NCBI GenBank assembly: GCA_021234155.1
Contig: JAJEKV010000005.1
Location: 24,195,584 to 24,259,583 of the forward strand
Direction: 5' to 3'
DNA length: 64,000 nt
Source of the DNA: Isoetes taiwanensis
Lineage: Eukaryota > Streptophyta > Lycopodiopsida > Isoetales > Isoetaceae
Shown here: positions 45,255 through 57,517 of the stretch, piece by piece
Layout: each line of letters starts with the position of its first letter
Position numbering within the stretch: the stretch's first letter is position 1
Notes under the pieces: model-generated
The model's input: the letters and a program-made list of their open reading frames with translations, nothing else
What the model was told of the DNA's origin: nothing
The model's database searches: none
Translations under genes and position numbers: made by a program

Positions 45255-46130
45255 AACTTAGACAAGTTAGGATTAAAGTTAAATATTATATAAGTTGGAT
45301 TTGATTTCACTTTGTTTTAAATTTAGAACTAATGTCTTCATTGAGTTTATATTTGCAGATTAGCCAGTATGAAGGATGAGCTATCAAACGACTTGAACAA
45401 GAATTTTTATTAATTGCCAAGTGTCATTTGCAGGAGAACCCTTTTTTCCATCTTCATCTGTCTCATTGTGGTCTTGCCCTCCATTCAGACATGTACTCTC
45501 ATTTTATCTCCCTAAATGTGCACTCTGCAAATTCATCTTCACCATTATAATAGAGTTGCAAAGATCAAGATTAACTTGTTTGTATGTTTCCATGACAGGT
45601 GCATCCTTTCTCCATCTTTACTCATCTGTCATAAGTGGTCCTGCCATCCATTTAAACTCCTTATTCTTGTTTTCATTCCCAAAAGAAAGCACTCTGCAAT
45701 TCAGCTTCACTATCATGGCAGAGTTGCACTTTTAAGGATCAGGGAAGCATACATTTTCTTGTTTTGGCGAGATCTCAACTTTTGCACATTCACTTCACCC
45801 TCTCACACTCCATTTCCATCACCACCTTACTATATTCACACTCATTCTTACCTTTTCTTTTCACACATTTTCTTGTTTTGGCAAGATTCCCACATTTACA
45901 CACTCACCTCATCTCATACACTCCATTTCCATCACTACCTTATCATATTCACACTCATTCTCACTTTTTCTCACTCACTTACATCCTCACACCACCTTAC
46001 TCACTTCTATTTCACCAACACTTACACTTTACACCTTCTTTTTACCATAATTCTCACTTAGACACTTTGGAGCAAATATGAAGACCCCTTATGGCTGAGG
46101 GGACCAGCCATTTTCTTGTTTTGGCGAGAT
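45255..46130 (+). repeat. 3' UTR of element I
   Basis: Tandem units with CTCTGC/GCAGAG hairpins, then C/A/T-rich tracts. The TTTTCTTGTTTTGGC-type motif occurs three times (about 45754, 45868 and 46112), the last abutting the LTR at 46131. The pre-LTR hairpin GGCTG/CAGCC is present. Confidence 0.82.
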
Positions 46131-47793
46131 GTTGCCCCCAAAGGGCAACATACTAACTGTTGGTTCATGTATTGAAGTAGGTCAAGTTATTGTGGAAGAG
46201 TTAAATCAAAAAGAAGCTTGGTAGTCAACATTGATATGAAGGTCAAACAATATTAATCTTCAAAGGTCAACTCCTATGGAAGATGCTTTATCTGAGGTCA
46301 AAGGTATTCAAAGGATGTTCTATGATATTCTGGGTTGTGAAGATTGGACGATGCTTTTTGAAGTTTGGAAGACAAAGTTTGGAAGACCCCATGGTATTTG
46401 ATTCCACCTCCTAGCCATTTTTTATTTATATTCTTACCCCCATTTCGAAATTTTCCTAGTCATATTTCTCTCATGCCTAAATCTTCCCATGCTCACTTTT
46501 TTGCCAATTATACCATGCTTGCCCAAGTCCTTCTTTTCTAAAGGCCTTTTGTTCACCCCAAAGGATGATCTTCCCATTCCATATCTTTTCTCTCATTTTT
46601 TCCATATTACATTCTTGCAAATGTACCTAGCCCAACCTTTATTTGCAAATTCTTATGCTCCCTCACTTCATTTACCAAATGTGCCTAATTACCCATGCCA
46701 CCCAAGTATCCCCCATGGAATATTCCAGTCATGGTATCTACCTAGCATATTCCCCAAATTATTAGGGTTGCTATAGACCCAAATGACTTCACAATTATTT
46801 TTGGGTATCTATTGAACCATGGCCTAGCTTTTCGAAATGGCTGAATACAGCATATTCTTGGTTTATACCTCCAAAAATACGGCCACCGTATCGCGCAAAC
46901 TCTGGAAAAATACAGTTGAAGAACCCTAAACTTAGAAACTTGCCAAAAAACACGGAATTGGGATCTTAAGCTACAAAAACTACCTATTCTTGGATTCCCG
47001 CTCATTAGCATCCCATTAAGCCTATAATCAAGTCCTAAGATGCCGGAATCATTAAATCTAAATCTATATACCGAGGAAAACAATGACAGAAGTTTTTGAA
47101 GGCCCAGACGCATCAAACCTCAACATTGATACATGTTGAGCATGATCTGAAAATGTTCATGAAGTATATGAGTGTTCCACAGTTCGATTTGAGAAAATTG
47201 GACTGATATTCTTGATTTGATATTATTTATTGACCTCCTAAGCTATCTTGATCATTGATCTATGATCCTAAGACTCTTATTCACCTTATATTACCTTCAT
47301 ATCAATGAAAATTGCCTGCCAAGTATTTAAAAAGTTGACTGTCATGATCCTTTAGTATTTTTGCATCACAAACATTTTTACAGTGAAGTATCCCTTCATT
47401 TTTTCTTGCATATGACCATTTGCACTTCTTGTATCATCCATCATATTTGCACCTGTGTGCACAAAAATTTCGAAAGAAATCCATTCCAAACTCAAGTTAC
47501 CATTTTTTGCATTCTGTCTGATACAATTTTAGACTGATATTCACAAAAACAGTGCCAAAAAAATAGTTTTTGTGATCCAAATTATGATTTGATTACATGT
47601 CCCTCACATTTGGGATCTATACTGCACCTTAGTTTTGGAATCTCTTCAAAATTCTATCTGCAACTCAAGTTACAAAACTCTGAGATCTGTTTGTAGTTTT
47701 GACTGATATTGACCAAAATTTGACCAAAATTTGAGATCGAATATCTTGCGGATTAAAACTCAGACTTGGTCAAGGTTTTCACCCTTGCTAGCC
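46131..47793 (+). repeat. 3' LTR of element I, truncated
   Basis: Starts with the 5'-terminal hairpin. The palindrome ATACGGCCACCGTAT plus CGCG is at 46877-46895. It ends at about 47793, around 250 bp before the expected terminus, where minus-strand integrase sequence begins. Near-identical to 59464-61126. Confidence 0.87.
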
Positions 47794-49450
47794 ACCTGAC
47801 CTGAGAATTTTCTTGGCAGTAGTATCTCCAGCAAAATGGCCTCCACATACTCCTTCATGCATTTCTCTAATGATCAAAGCAGATTCCTCTTCATTGACAC
47901 ACCTCAGTAATAGTCCATCCCTGTTGACTTTACATAAAACATCATTAATCATTTTAAATTGCCTACACTTTTCTTTAAATCTCCTTTGCTGGCTCGAGGT
48001 CAGCCCTGAGGGCATTTCCTTGAATTGTAAAAACTTCTTTATAGGTAGCTGCCCATCCTGTTGGTTCTGCTCTTCATCATCTGCCTGCAAATAAGCTAAG
48101 GCATCCACAAAGTCAACAACTTCTACTGCATCCTCATGATCAAAGAAAATGTAAGGTAAATAAAGACTGGGACTCTTCACCTGATGTAACTCTTTTATGG
48201 AAATATCAAAGGTTTGTAGCTTACAAGCCCACCTTTGAATTTTTGGTTTAGAGGTAGCCTTACCAAATAACAAACCCGTTGGATTTTGCTTCATATAAAC
48301 TTGGACAGAACTCTTCAATGGTAGGTGACCTTGTCTGTCAATGAGGAACATAAGAGCAGCAACACTCTTCTCCATTCTGGTGTACTTTTCTTCAGTTGAA
48401 CTCCATTGTTTGCTGGCAAAAGCTATGGTGTGCTTGTCCTGCAGAATATGGTTTTTTTAGTGATGGTAATATAGACCTCAAATGGCTTGTTCAAATCAGG
48501 TTTTTTTAGAAGAGTAGCCTCACAAATGGACTTTATAAGCAACTCAAAAGACTCTTGGCAATCTGATGACCATGTGACAGGGACATACTTGCTCTCAGAT
48601 TTAGAAATCCTGCCTATCCTTGTCAGCTTAGAAATAGGACTTATAATATGAGCAAAATTAGGAATATACATCCTAAGAAAACTACTCATGCCAATAAAAC
48701 TTTTGACTGCTTCAGATTTTTGGGGGTACCATCTTTTGAGGGCTTCAACCTTTTCTTGTGCCACTTGTATACCATTGTTGGATACCTCATGCCCCAAAAG
48801 TTGCCCTTTGGATGCAAAAAAAATACATTTCTTTGGGTTAAGGTTGACTCCAGATTCCCTGCACAAAGAGCATATTTTTGCAAGCAATTCCAAATGATTA
48901 GTAGGGTGAGATCATAAGCAAAGGTCATCCAAATAGACTCTGAATTCTTGAGGAGACATAGGCCTAAAAATAACATCCATAGCTCTCTGGAAAGTAGCAG
49001 GTGCATTCATTAGTCCAAAAGGCATTCTCTTCATTGCATAAGTTCCCCAAGGGGTAATAAAAGAGGTCTTGGGTTGGTCTTCTTCCTTAATGCCAATTTG
49101 ATTAAATCCTGAAAATCCATCTAGAAATGAGTATACCTCTTTCCCTGCTACAGCATATAAAATTTCTTCTAAAAAAGGCAAGGGATAGCAGTCCTTGATG
49201 GTAGCTTTGTTGAGATCTCGATAATCAATGCAGATCCTTAAGGCACCACTTTTTTTCTCTACAGGTACAATGCAAGATACCCATTCTGGATTAATGATTT
49301 CAATAATAACACCTGCATCTAGCATTTTATCCAACTCATCTTTGATCAATCCCATCAATGAAGCATTAATTCTTCTCAGTTTTTGAAAAACAGGTTTACA
49401 TCCTTCTTTAATCTTGGTTTCAAATTGGCATACTTCAGCTTTAATCTTAA
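47794..49450 (-). pseudogene. Element L copy 1: RT - degenerate RNase H - integrase N-terminus (subfamily A)
   Basis: Reading right to left: the RT start (about 49440, EVCQFE-like), MMGLIKDELDKMLDAG, RICIDYRDLNKAT, FLDGFSGFNQIGIKE, MPFGLMNAPATFQRAMD, VYLDDLCL (about 48920), a break at 48911, thumb and connection, a frameshift near 48720, then the degenerate RNase H (YITITKKTIF; MEKSVAALMFLID) and integrase N-terminus HEGVCGGHFAGDTTAKK. It has no LTRs of its own: it is fused to LTR-A (plus) on one side and LTR-B (minus) on the other. Repeated at 61127-62785. Confidence 0.88.
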
Positions 49451-50098
49451 TCGTCCCGTTCTTGGCTAATTCGGTTTAATCCTTTGTTTTTTTGCCTCTG
49501 TGATGAGTTCTTGGGATTAGACAAGACAATTCGGCAGGTCAGGGTAATGATTATGCAGTTGTTTCAGTGCTTCCCTTAGAAATTTTGGCATTCTCTCTCA
49601 TTTTTTGACTTATAGAGAGTGGAAGTTGACCTTTGACTATATGTATGACCAAGTCAAGTGGAATTTTGTGCTTCAATGAGATGGTGATGGCATGGCAAGT
49701 GTGTGGAATGTGAGTGACATGTAAAAGAGAAGTTTTGACTAGAAAAAATCTTCAAGGCCAATTTTGACTTGGGAGATGAAATGTAACTTGGGATCTCATG
49801 AGCATGTCTTCATGGTGAAGGGTGTGGAGGGTGTAGGATCGGAATCAAAGAATGTAATTATGCCAAGAACTCAAATAGTAGCATCACATACCAAGAACTC
49901 TTCAAGGGGTCTTCAAATTTGCTTGATTCACCTTCATGACTTGCTTGTGTGACCTAAGTCAAATGTCCTTACCTTGCTCTTCAAGTCTTCAAAGTGTGCA
50001 AAGATGCATTCTCCTTGTGTGTCTAAGTTCAAATCAAAGGATGAGCATGAAAATATGAAATGTGTCTTGCTCTTCCATGCTGCCATAGCATGGCAGCA
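49451..50098 (-). repeat. LTR-B fragment with internal deletion
   Basis: 49451-49567 matches 62786-62902 and the D 3' LTR near 11427. Then about 792 bp (62903-63694 of the other copy) are missing, and 49568-50098 continues to the LTR 5'-terminal hairpin at 50078-50098. Confidence 0.82.
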
Positions 50099-50878
50099 TT
50101 ATGCCAGACTAAAAGAACAGGCCGGTCCCCCATCCCCTTTCTTGTTGCTTGATAATCAGGATAGAACTCCAGCCAATTGCCAATATGAAGGTATGTTTGG
50201 CAATTCAATGGACCTGCAATGGATTGAAGACAAGTAGTGATGGTAAATTTCAGTATGATGTGAATATGAATATGGAGGTGATTTACAAATGAACCTGCAT
50301 GACAAATGGAATCATTAGTAAGAATGTGAGCTGCTGGATGGACATATGACATCAGTTTGATGGATTTGGTAGAGATTTGAAGTGTTTTATGTGGAACAAG
50401 GGCAACTCTTGAGCAGATGAGTATGGAGTGTATGTATCAGGGTGCACCTGCGTATGACAAAAAATCTGTTAGCACAAATGAGTTGCTGTTGTGGTAGGAA
50501 TGGCAGCAACTATGTATATGATGAAGAATGAGGAGAAGTGAATGAGTAATGAGATGAATGACTGTAAATCCAGATGCTCCTCCATGGAATTCATGGCTTT
50601 AACAATATTAGTACTCGATTTGAACCTTGACTAGATAGAGACCTGCACAAATCTTCTGCTCTTGCATCACTGGTGTGAATTAAAAAGACTAATTAATATC
50701 AATGCTAAAATTTGAAGACAAAAGCTACACACTTGAAATTCCTGAATTGTTTTTCGTGTTTTTCTTTTATTTTCTTTTTTACTTTTCTGCATATTAGTCA
50801 ACCAAAGCAAACTGAACTAACCTACCTACAAATTTCAAATGCTCTTCAACTAAACAAGCTTAGGGCAACATGTTGTTG
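50099..50878 (-). other. 3' UTR of element M
   Basis: Near-identical to the 3' UTR of D (12877-13659), including the pre-LTR GGGGA hairpin. No gene is supported. Confidence 0.75.
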
Positions 50879-51624
50879 CTAATACCTTTTCAAATGTAGG
50901 ACGTTGATAGGATTCAACAATTCTCTGCCATCAAGCACATCTTTTAGCCAATAAGAATATTTTCCTGCTGTGCCAATAACTTCAAAAGGTCCATCCCAAA
51001 GATTTTCAAATTTGGATGCTATGTCTTCCCTTGCCTTATTCCATTTCAACACAAGCTCACCCGATTTCAGAGTGCCTTGGAGTTTGTGAGCAGCCTTGAA
51101 AGCCGCAATATCCTTGGCTTTTTTTATCATGACAGAATTTTCTGCCTCATACCTGTGCTCTTCAAGCTGCATTAACCTCACACAGCCTCATCCATTTCTA
51201 AGTTTATTTGGTATGCCAATCTCAGTGATGGAAGTTCCAATTCAACAGGCACTACTGACTCTATACCATAGACCAAACTGAAAGGTGTGTGTTTGGTGGA
51301 TGCTTTAATAGTAGTTCTATAGGCCCAAAGTGCATCATGGAGTTTTAGGTGCCAATCTTTTTTTGAAATGCCGATAGTCTTCTTCAGAATTGATTTAAGC
51401 ACTTTATTGGTTGACTCTGCTTTATTGGTTGAGTAAATTTTTGGTGTGTTTGACCTTCGGAGTAGCTAGCAAGGATGCAATGGTTTTACTGATGAACTGG
51501 CTTCCCCTATCAGAGACTATTTTGAAAGGCATTCTAAACCTAGCACAGATGTTTTCGTGGAGGAATTCTTGCAGTGGCATAGGCATTTGCCTCCCTAAGG
51601 GGAACTGCTTCAGCCCATTTGGTA
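50879..51624 (-). pseudogene. Integrase fragment of element M (subfamily B)
   Basis: The C-terminal piece 51181-50879 ends NPINVLHLKRY; upstream 51402-51178 reads MLKSILKKTIGISKKDWHLK, ALWAYRTTIKASTKHTPF, VVPVELELPSLRLAYQI. A frameshift joins them at about 51180. Further upstream part of the core is seen out of frame. It ends at 51624, where protease of the opposite strand begins. Closest to D (13660-14400). Confidence 0.87.
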
Positions 51625-52026
51625 TCCTATTGGTGTGGTAACTAAAGTGCCTGTTAATACAGAGGGCATAACTGTAGCTGCTAACTTTATTGTGGTGGCT
51701 TTTGAAGACATAGGGGATGAATCTGATATCTATGATTTACTCTTAGGAAGAAGGTGGTTAGCCACTGTGGATGCTAGACCAGTCTGGTCTCAAGGGAGAT
51801 GTACCATCTCCAATGGTTCTCAAACTGCTACAATCTATAATCAAGATGGCTCCTATGGCTCCAATGAAGAGGTAAACTTTATTAAGGAAATGCTAATTGA
51901 AGAACCTTTGGGATCTTACAGAATAAAAAATACAAGACCAAGGAAATATGAAATGGTTCCTCTCATTATGGAATGTGCACTCCCCAGCAAACAAGGGCCA
52001 TCAGGATTCTTATGGTTTGATGGAGG
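51625..52026 (+). pseudogene. Protease and RNase H start, second copy of the element I segment
   Basis: It corresponds to 43487-43888 of element I with almost no differences (VTKVPVNTEGITVAANFIVV, LLLGRRWLATVDARPVW, FLWFDGG). It is interrupted at 52027 by a solo LTR and resumes at 54475. Confidence 0.9.
52022..52026 (+). repeat. Target site duplication of the solo LTR, left copy
   Basis: GGAGG, repeated at 54470-54474. It lies in the WFDGG codons of the RNase H. Confidence 0.88.
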
Positions 52027-54469
52027 TGCTGCCATGCTATGGCAGCATGTAAGAGCCAAGCATATATTAGTACTAATCCTATCAGTTTGGTTCAATTTGC
52101 AAGATATTAGGAGAATGCTTCACTAGCATACACTCAAGTTTGAAGAGCAAAGGAAGGACAATTGACTCAAGTCACTCAAGAGATGCAAAAGGTCAAACAA
52201 GCATAGGAAGTGTAGAGAAGAAGACCCCTTGAAGAGCATTCCATGGTATGTAATCATTTATGAGCTTGGCATCTTTGGCATTTTTTTTATTTCCATCCTC
52301 ATCCACTCCACCATCCCAAATAGCATTGAACCTTGACTCCTTCCTCATACACCTCCCAAAGTCAAACTTGACCTTGAAAGTTCTTTCTAGTCAAAATACA
52401 CCTTCATAAAACACCCACTTGCTTCATCATCCACTAGTTCAAGAGAGACTTGACTTAGTCATAACTTTGCTTATGAAGTCAACATTCCATGCAACTTGAG
52501 CAAAATGTAGAGAGGCTTGCAAAATCCCTAAGGGAAATGCTAAAAATTCAAATATGCCTCAAAGATGCTTCAAAGATGCTCCACAAAATTTTTGGCTTCC
52601 TAATGAGCACTAGATGTGCCAAGTCCCCCTACACCTTACTACACACATCACACCCATCACCATTTCATCCTTTTCATCTCAAACTCTCATTTAAATCAAA
52701 ATTCATTTCAAAATATCATTGTTGCCACATCGCTTTTGACACCTCATCATTCACACACATCATCTCCACATCATTCTAAAAATTTTGACTAGAGAGAATT
52801 TTCAAATTCAAGTGGGCTGACACGTCATCATTCCCATTGGCCATGTTATACTACCTAGCCATGCCATGTGTTTCAAATGCCACTTCATCCACTCCCCAAA
52901 TTTTTTCCAAACTCCAAAGAGCTCTATGGTGAAAAAAGACCCCAGAATATTATAGGGCACAAAAAGAGATTCCCCTAGAAAAAAAAGAATTTTGAGAAAA
53001 GGCCTTATTTTAGGCATGGTATATGTGTTCTAGGGAATCGTGCCATAGGGTGTAAGGGGTGCAAAAATTTTTCCTATCTACCCCCCTTAGCCTAATTTCT
53101 CTTCAAGCCAATCCCCCCCGCGTGGAGCATCCCAAGTGTGGGGGCTGATGGAGGTACCGAATCCGGGCGTGTGGGGCGGTGGCCTTATATACTTTGTCTG
53201 CTAAATTGAATTGGGCCTGTGGGATATTTCTCTTCGAACTGCCAGAAACCTAAACCTGGAAAATGCCAAGATCCGTTCAGAGCGACCTAACAAACCATTA
53301 ATTCAGCACCTAAACCTGCCGAATCATTATGATTAATGCCATGAATGCTTAGTGCGGGCTAAAAGACAGAAGAATTGAAAGAAATGATGAAGATTTCAAC
53401 GGAACAGTACATTCTACAAAAGGGGATTTTTCGCACAGAAGAGTTTCGAGGGCTTGAAGGCAAAGAAGATTTTTTGGCTTTGAAGAAGGACCGGCTTGAC
53501 AACCTTGAGCTTGATCCTGACCTCCTATGTTTACCTTTGACCCGGATTATTGACTTAATTCTCCGGATTTTTTAAGTGCACCTATTTGATCCTGTGCCCA
53601 AGACCCCGAGCTTGGGATGTTATATTGTATCTTACGAGTGACTGATTCAATTGAAAATCCGACCTTTGCAGCAGTTTGTTTGAGTTGCTTTGTGATCTTT
53701 TCAAAAAAGCAAAAATTATCATAGCTTTATTGTCATAGCGTGAGTATCTAGTGCCCGTGCACATTGCTAGCTGTGTTTTGTCTACCTGTATCACAAACCC
53801 TTAGAAAGTGCAAAAGCCAAATCCCTGCATTGCAATGGAAAGTTGGCATTGTTAGAACATGAGGTATTGCACAACAGGTGTGGAGCATGGGAGAGCCACT
53901 GTTTGAACTTCAATCCTGTCAAACAAAGTATGTGGAAGTAGACAGCATTAGATACACGTGCAGTTGACCCTTACAAAACATTATCTTTCAAGAACATTTT
54001 CTTCTTACAGTCTTAGGCCAAGAATTATCAAAAGAAAAAATTGGATCCTTTCTGGTCAGAAAGAATAGTTGGCCCCTGGTGTGCAGACAAATCTGAGAAA
54101 GGTAGAGTTGATAGTCCCAAAAAATTCATCACCAATATCGAGTTCCAAATGCCAGGGATATTGACCAAAAATTGACTGGGTCAGTGATTTGAATCTCGCC
54201 CACCTAGCCTACTCTGACCTCATTGAGCTTTTGCAGTCTGTTAGTGACAAGTGTTGAGAACATCAAGGAGTGATATCCACACCCATAGCCCCATAGATCA
54301 CATTCTGCAAGAGATTTTGTGAGGCAGACTTTTTTCTCTTCAGGGAAACACACTCTTAGTGATCTTTTGTGATTCTTTCTGGAGCTTTTGCACTCAGAGT
54401 GGTTGCCTTAAGCAACCTGGAGGTTCTAAACCACTGAGGTTGAAGGTTTTGCCAGGAATACCTTCAACA
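52027..54469 (+). repeat. Solo LTR (LTR-B family) with target duplication
   Basis: 2443 bp from the terminal hairpin TGCTGCCAT/ATGGCAGCA to CTTCAACA. No internal sequence remains, the expected product of LTR-LTR recombination. It contains TTATATAC near 53187, a Lys/Glu-rich 66-codon frame (53375-53575) with no recognisable domain, the U5 hairpin 54401-54417 followed by TGGAGGTTCTA, and the 3'-terminal hairpin 54439-54468. Confidence 0.92.
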
Positions 54470-54474
54470 GGAGG
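54470..54474 (+). repeat. Target site duplication of the solo LTR, right copy
   Basis: GGAGG, identical to 52022-52026. Confidence 0.88.
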
Positions 54475-55839
54475 TATTTCTAAAAAACTAAATATTGCAT
54501 CATCTAGAAGTTGTTGACTTTGTGGATGCCTTAGCTTATTTGCAGGCAGACGATGAAGAGCAGAACCAACAGGATTGGCAGCTACATATAAAGAATTTTC
54601 TACAATTCAAGGAAATGCCCTCAGGGCTGACCTCGAGCCAGCAAAGGAGATTTAAAGAAAAGTGTAGGCAATTTAAAATGATTAATGATGTTTTATGTAA
54701 AGTCAACAGGGATGGACTATTACTGAGGTGTGTCAATGAAGAGGAATCTGCTTTGATCATTAGAGAAATGCATGAAGGAGTATGTGGAGGCCATTTTGCT
54801 GGAGATACCACTGCCAAAAAAATTCTCAGGTCAGGTTATTATTGGCCTACAATATTTAAAGATTGTTATACTGCTATAAAATCTTGCCACAAGTGTCAAA
54901 TATTTGGCAAAAGGATCCTCCTCCCAGCTGCATTCTCCAGGACCTTTCCAAATATGGGGATTAGATTATATTGGCCCTATTAACCCCCCTTCTGCAGGAC
55001 AACATCAGCACATTATTGTAGCTACAGATTATTTTACCAAGTGGGCAGAGGCAATTCCTTTAAGACAGGCTAATGCCATTACAACAGCAAAGTTCTTACA
55101 TGAGTATATTTGTGCAAGGTTTGGTATTCCTCTACAATTGCATTCTGATAGAGGTACTCCTTTTGTGAACGAAGTTATTGCTTTATTGACCATTCTTAAG
55201 GTCAAACATACCAAGAGCTCCTCCTACTATCCCCAAGGTAATGGTCAAGCAGAAGCTACTAATAAAGTTTTGAAAAGCATTTTGCAGAAAATAGTGGAAG
55301 ATAATCAAAGAGATTGGCATGTCAAACTGGTGGATGCTCTATGGGCTTATAGAGTCACCATTAAAGCAGCAACCACTCATACACCCTTCAATCTAGTATA
55401 TGGCATTGAAGCTGTACTTCCAGTAGAACTTGAGCTTCCATCTCTGAGGTTAGCCCATAAGTTATGTTTGCCTTTTGAATATGCTTTGCAGGAAAGACTG
55501 GATACCCTTTTACATTTAGAGGAATATAGGATGGAAGCTGAGAATGCTAATTTGCTAAAAAAAGCCAAAGATTTGGCTGCTTTCAAAGCTGCTCATAAAA
55601 TACAGGGAACTTTCAAAACTGGAGAGTTAGTTCTAAAATGGAATAAATCAAGGGAAGACTCGGCTAGTAAGTTTGAAAATCTCTGGGAAGGTCCCTATGA
55701 GGTGTTGGAACCTGCAGGCACCAATTCTTATTGGTTAAAGGAATTAACTTCAGGGGTGCCACTTCCAAATCCTATCAACACTATTCACCTGAAAAGGTAC
55801 TGGGATCAGCATATATGCTTGTCTCTTTTTATGCTCTAA
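54475..55839 (+). pseudogene. RNase H stub and integrase, second copy of element I
   Basis: It starts in the RNase H stub and carries the same internal deletion junction (about 54504-54508) as element I. The integrase zinc region (HEGVCGGHF, CHKC) is in the 54495-54983 frame. A frameshift shared with element I at about 54925 leads to a 311-codon frame (54904-55839) with a complete DDE core (WGLDYIGPI, HSDRGTPFV, YYPQGNGQAEATNK) and C-terminal domain ending HLKRYWDQHICLSLFML. The longest open integrase core in the window. Confidence 0.9.
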
Positions 55840-56393
55840 AACTTAGACAAGTTAGGATTAAAGTTAAATATTATATAAGTTGGATTTGATTTCACTTTGT
55901 TTTAAATTTAGAACTAATGTCTTCATTGAGTTTATATTTGCAGATTAGCCAGTATGAAGGATGAGCTATCAAACAGCTTCAGAACAAGAATTTTTATTAA
56001 TTGCCAAGTGTCATTTGCAGGAGAACCCTTTTTTCCATCTTCATCTGTCTCATTGTGGTCTTGCCCTCCATTCAGACATGTACTCTCATTTTATCTCCCT
56101 AAATGTGCACTCTGCAAATTCATCTTCACCATTATAATAGAGTTGCAAAGATCAAGATTAACTTGTTTGTATGTTTCCATGACAGGTGCATCCTTTCTCC
56201 ATCTTTACTCATCTGTCATAAGTGGTCCTGCCATCCATTTAAACTCCTTATTCTTGTTTTCATTCCCAAAAGAAAGCACTCTGCAATTCAGCTTCACTAT
56301 CATGGCAGAGTTGCACTTTTAAGGATCAGGGAAGCATACATTTTCTTGTTTTGGCGAGATCTCAACTTTTGCACATTCACTTCACCCTCTCAC
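55840..56393 (+). repeat. 3' UTR, second copy, left part
   Basis: Matches 45255-45808 of element I. It is interrupted after TCTCACAC by a 2.77 kb insert (56396-59165). Confidence 0.85.
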
Positions 56394-56833
56394 ACACACA
56401 ACTACCATTAACATTATTAACACAAACCATTGCATTTAACAAATTTAAATTAAAATCCCCCTTAAACCCCCTTTGGTTTGGGTGCATATTCACACGGGGG
56501 GTTACTCCGGGCAACGAGAGCTGTCGGATGGGCATATTTGCCCTTTATTCCAAGATCTAGACCGTATATAACAATCCTCGTTTGTGGGGTATGCATGTAC
56601 AAGTTTTTGTATACTGTATATTAAGGTTTGCAAAATACTATAAGGTTTGAGAGAATGTACTTAATGGTGTTAATTTTGTACATGTATTGTAAATATATTT
56701 TTGAGGCTCTCGCTGCCCTACGTAACCCCCCGTGTGAATATGCACCCAAACCAAAGGGGGTTTAAGGGGGATTTTAATTTAAATTTGTTAAATGCAATGG
56801 TTTGTGTTAATAATGTTAATGGTAGTTGTGTGT
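56394..56833. mobile_element. Foldback / MITE-like element with ~128-bp terminal inverted repeats
   Basis: The left arm 56394-56521 and right arm 56706-56833 are inverted copies. The outer 112 bases look perfect; the inner ~16 have a few mismatches. Arms begin ACACACAACTACC and contain CCCCTTTGGTTTGGGTGCAT. The centre of ~184 bp has no ORF of note. There is no clear target duplication. Family not identified. Confidence 0.88.
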
Positions 56834-57517
56834 TGATTGCTATATTAAAAAAAATTTTGGGCCCTTCGGGCCCTAACAAAAGCAAACGTAGATAAACTTT
56901 AAGGGCCTAAATCGTTAAGTTTAACCTACTCGTATGAACAACAGTTTAGTAAAGTAAAACTAATGGCAACGATATTTGTCATTATTGGGGCTTGTGCTTT
57001 TAGTCCCAATTTGCTAGAAGAGCTACTTGGAAATGAGAAGGCTTCCTATTGTGAAATGTAAATATGAAGCACAACAAAATTGGAACCAAGTATGTATATA
57101 TGTGTAATCCATAGTTTTAACAAATGACTGAATATATTCTCCAGCCATCCCCATTGGGCTGCATAAAAACATCATCATGTACTCCCAGAGTAGAAAGCAA
57201 AGTAATAGCCTGACTGTTCAAGAAGCATGGAATATATTTTGTCCAACACACAATGGCTTCACAGTTGCCTCTTGTCCCTATGGTAAATGTGAATGGATTG
57301 AAAAGCCATGCTACTGCAGATAAGATAACAGGTATTGCTTTTCGTTCATGCCATGTAACTTCAGCAAGGCATAAATAAAATTGCCCACCAATAGGTCTGC
57401 ATTATGTCACCACATTGCTTGTCTTAAATCTATGGAAGAAACCTAGGAAAATATTTGTTGAGTAATTACATACCAGCTGATGAGAAAAGAAGCTTTCCGC
57501 AGGATCGATGCCACCAT
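56834..57517. other. Non-repeat segment, no gene recognised
   Basis: A/T-rich sequence not found elsewhere in the window. A small hairpin GGGCCC-TTC-GGGCCC lies near 56859. Nothing else can be supported. Confidence 0.4.

Larger units (their letters stand above)
39856..47793 (+). mobile_element. Element I: subfamily A retrotransposon with internal deletion and truncated 3' LTR
   Basis: 5' LTR 39856-41764, primer site, gag, protease, start of RNase H, then a large deletion at about 43917-43922 that fuses RNase H to the region before integrase. Integrase 43940-45254, 3' UTR 45255-46130, and a 3' LTR 46131-47793 that lacks its last ~250 bp. GGGGC (39851-39855) is the left candidate target duplication; no right copy exists because the end is lost. 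The two LTRs differ clearly, so it is older than H or recombinant. Confidence 0.88.

Noticed and set aside
53375-53575. 66-codon Glu/Lys/Leu-rich frame in the solo LTR as a small gene
   Set aside because: No match to a known family by eye and not preserved as a frame in the D 3' LTR; treated as chance.
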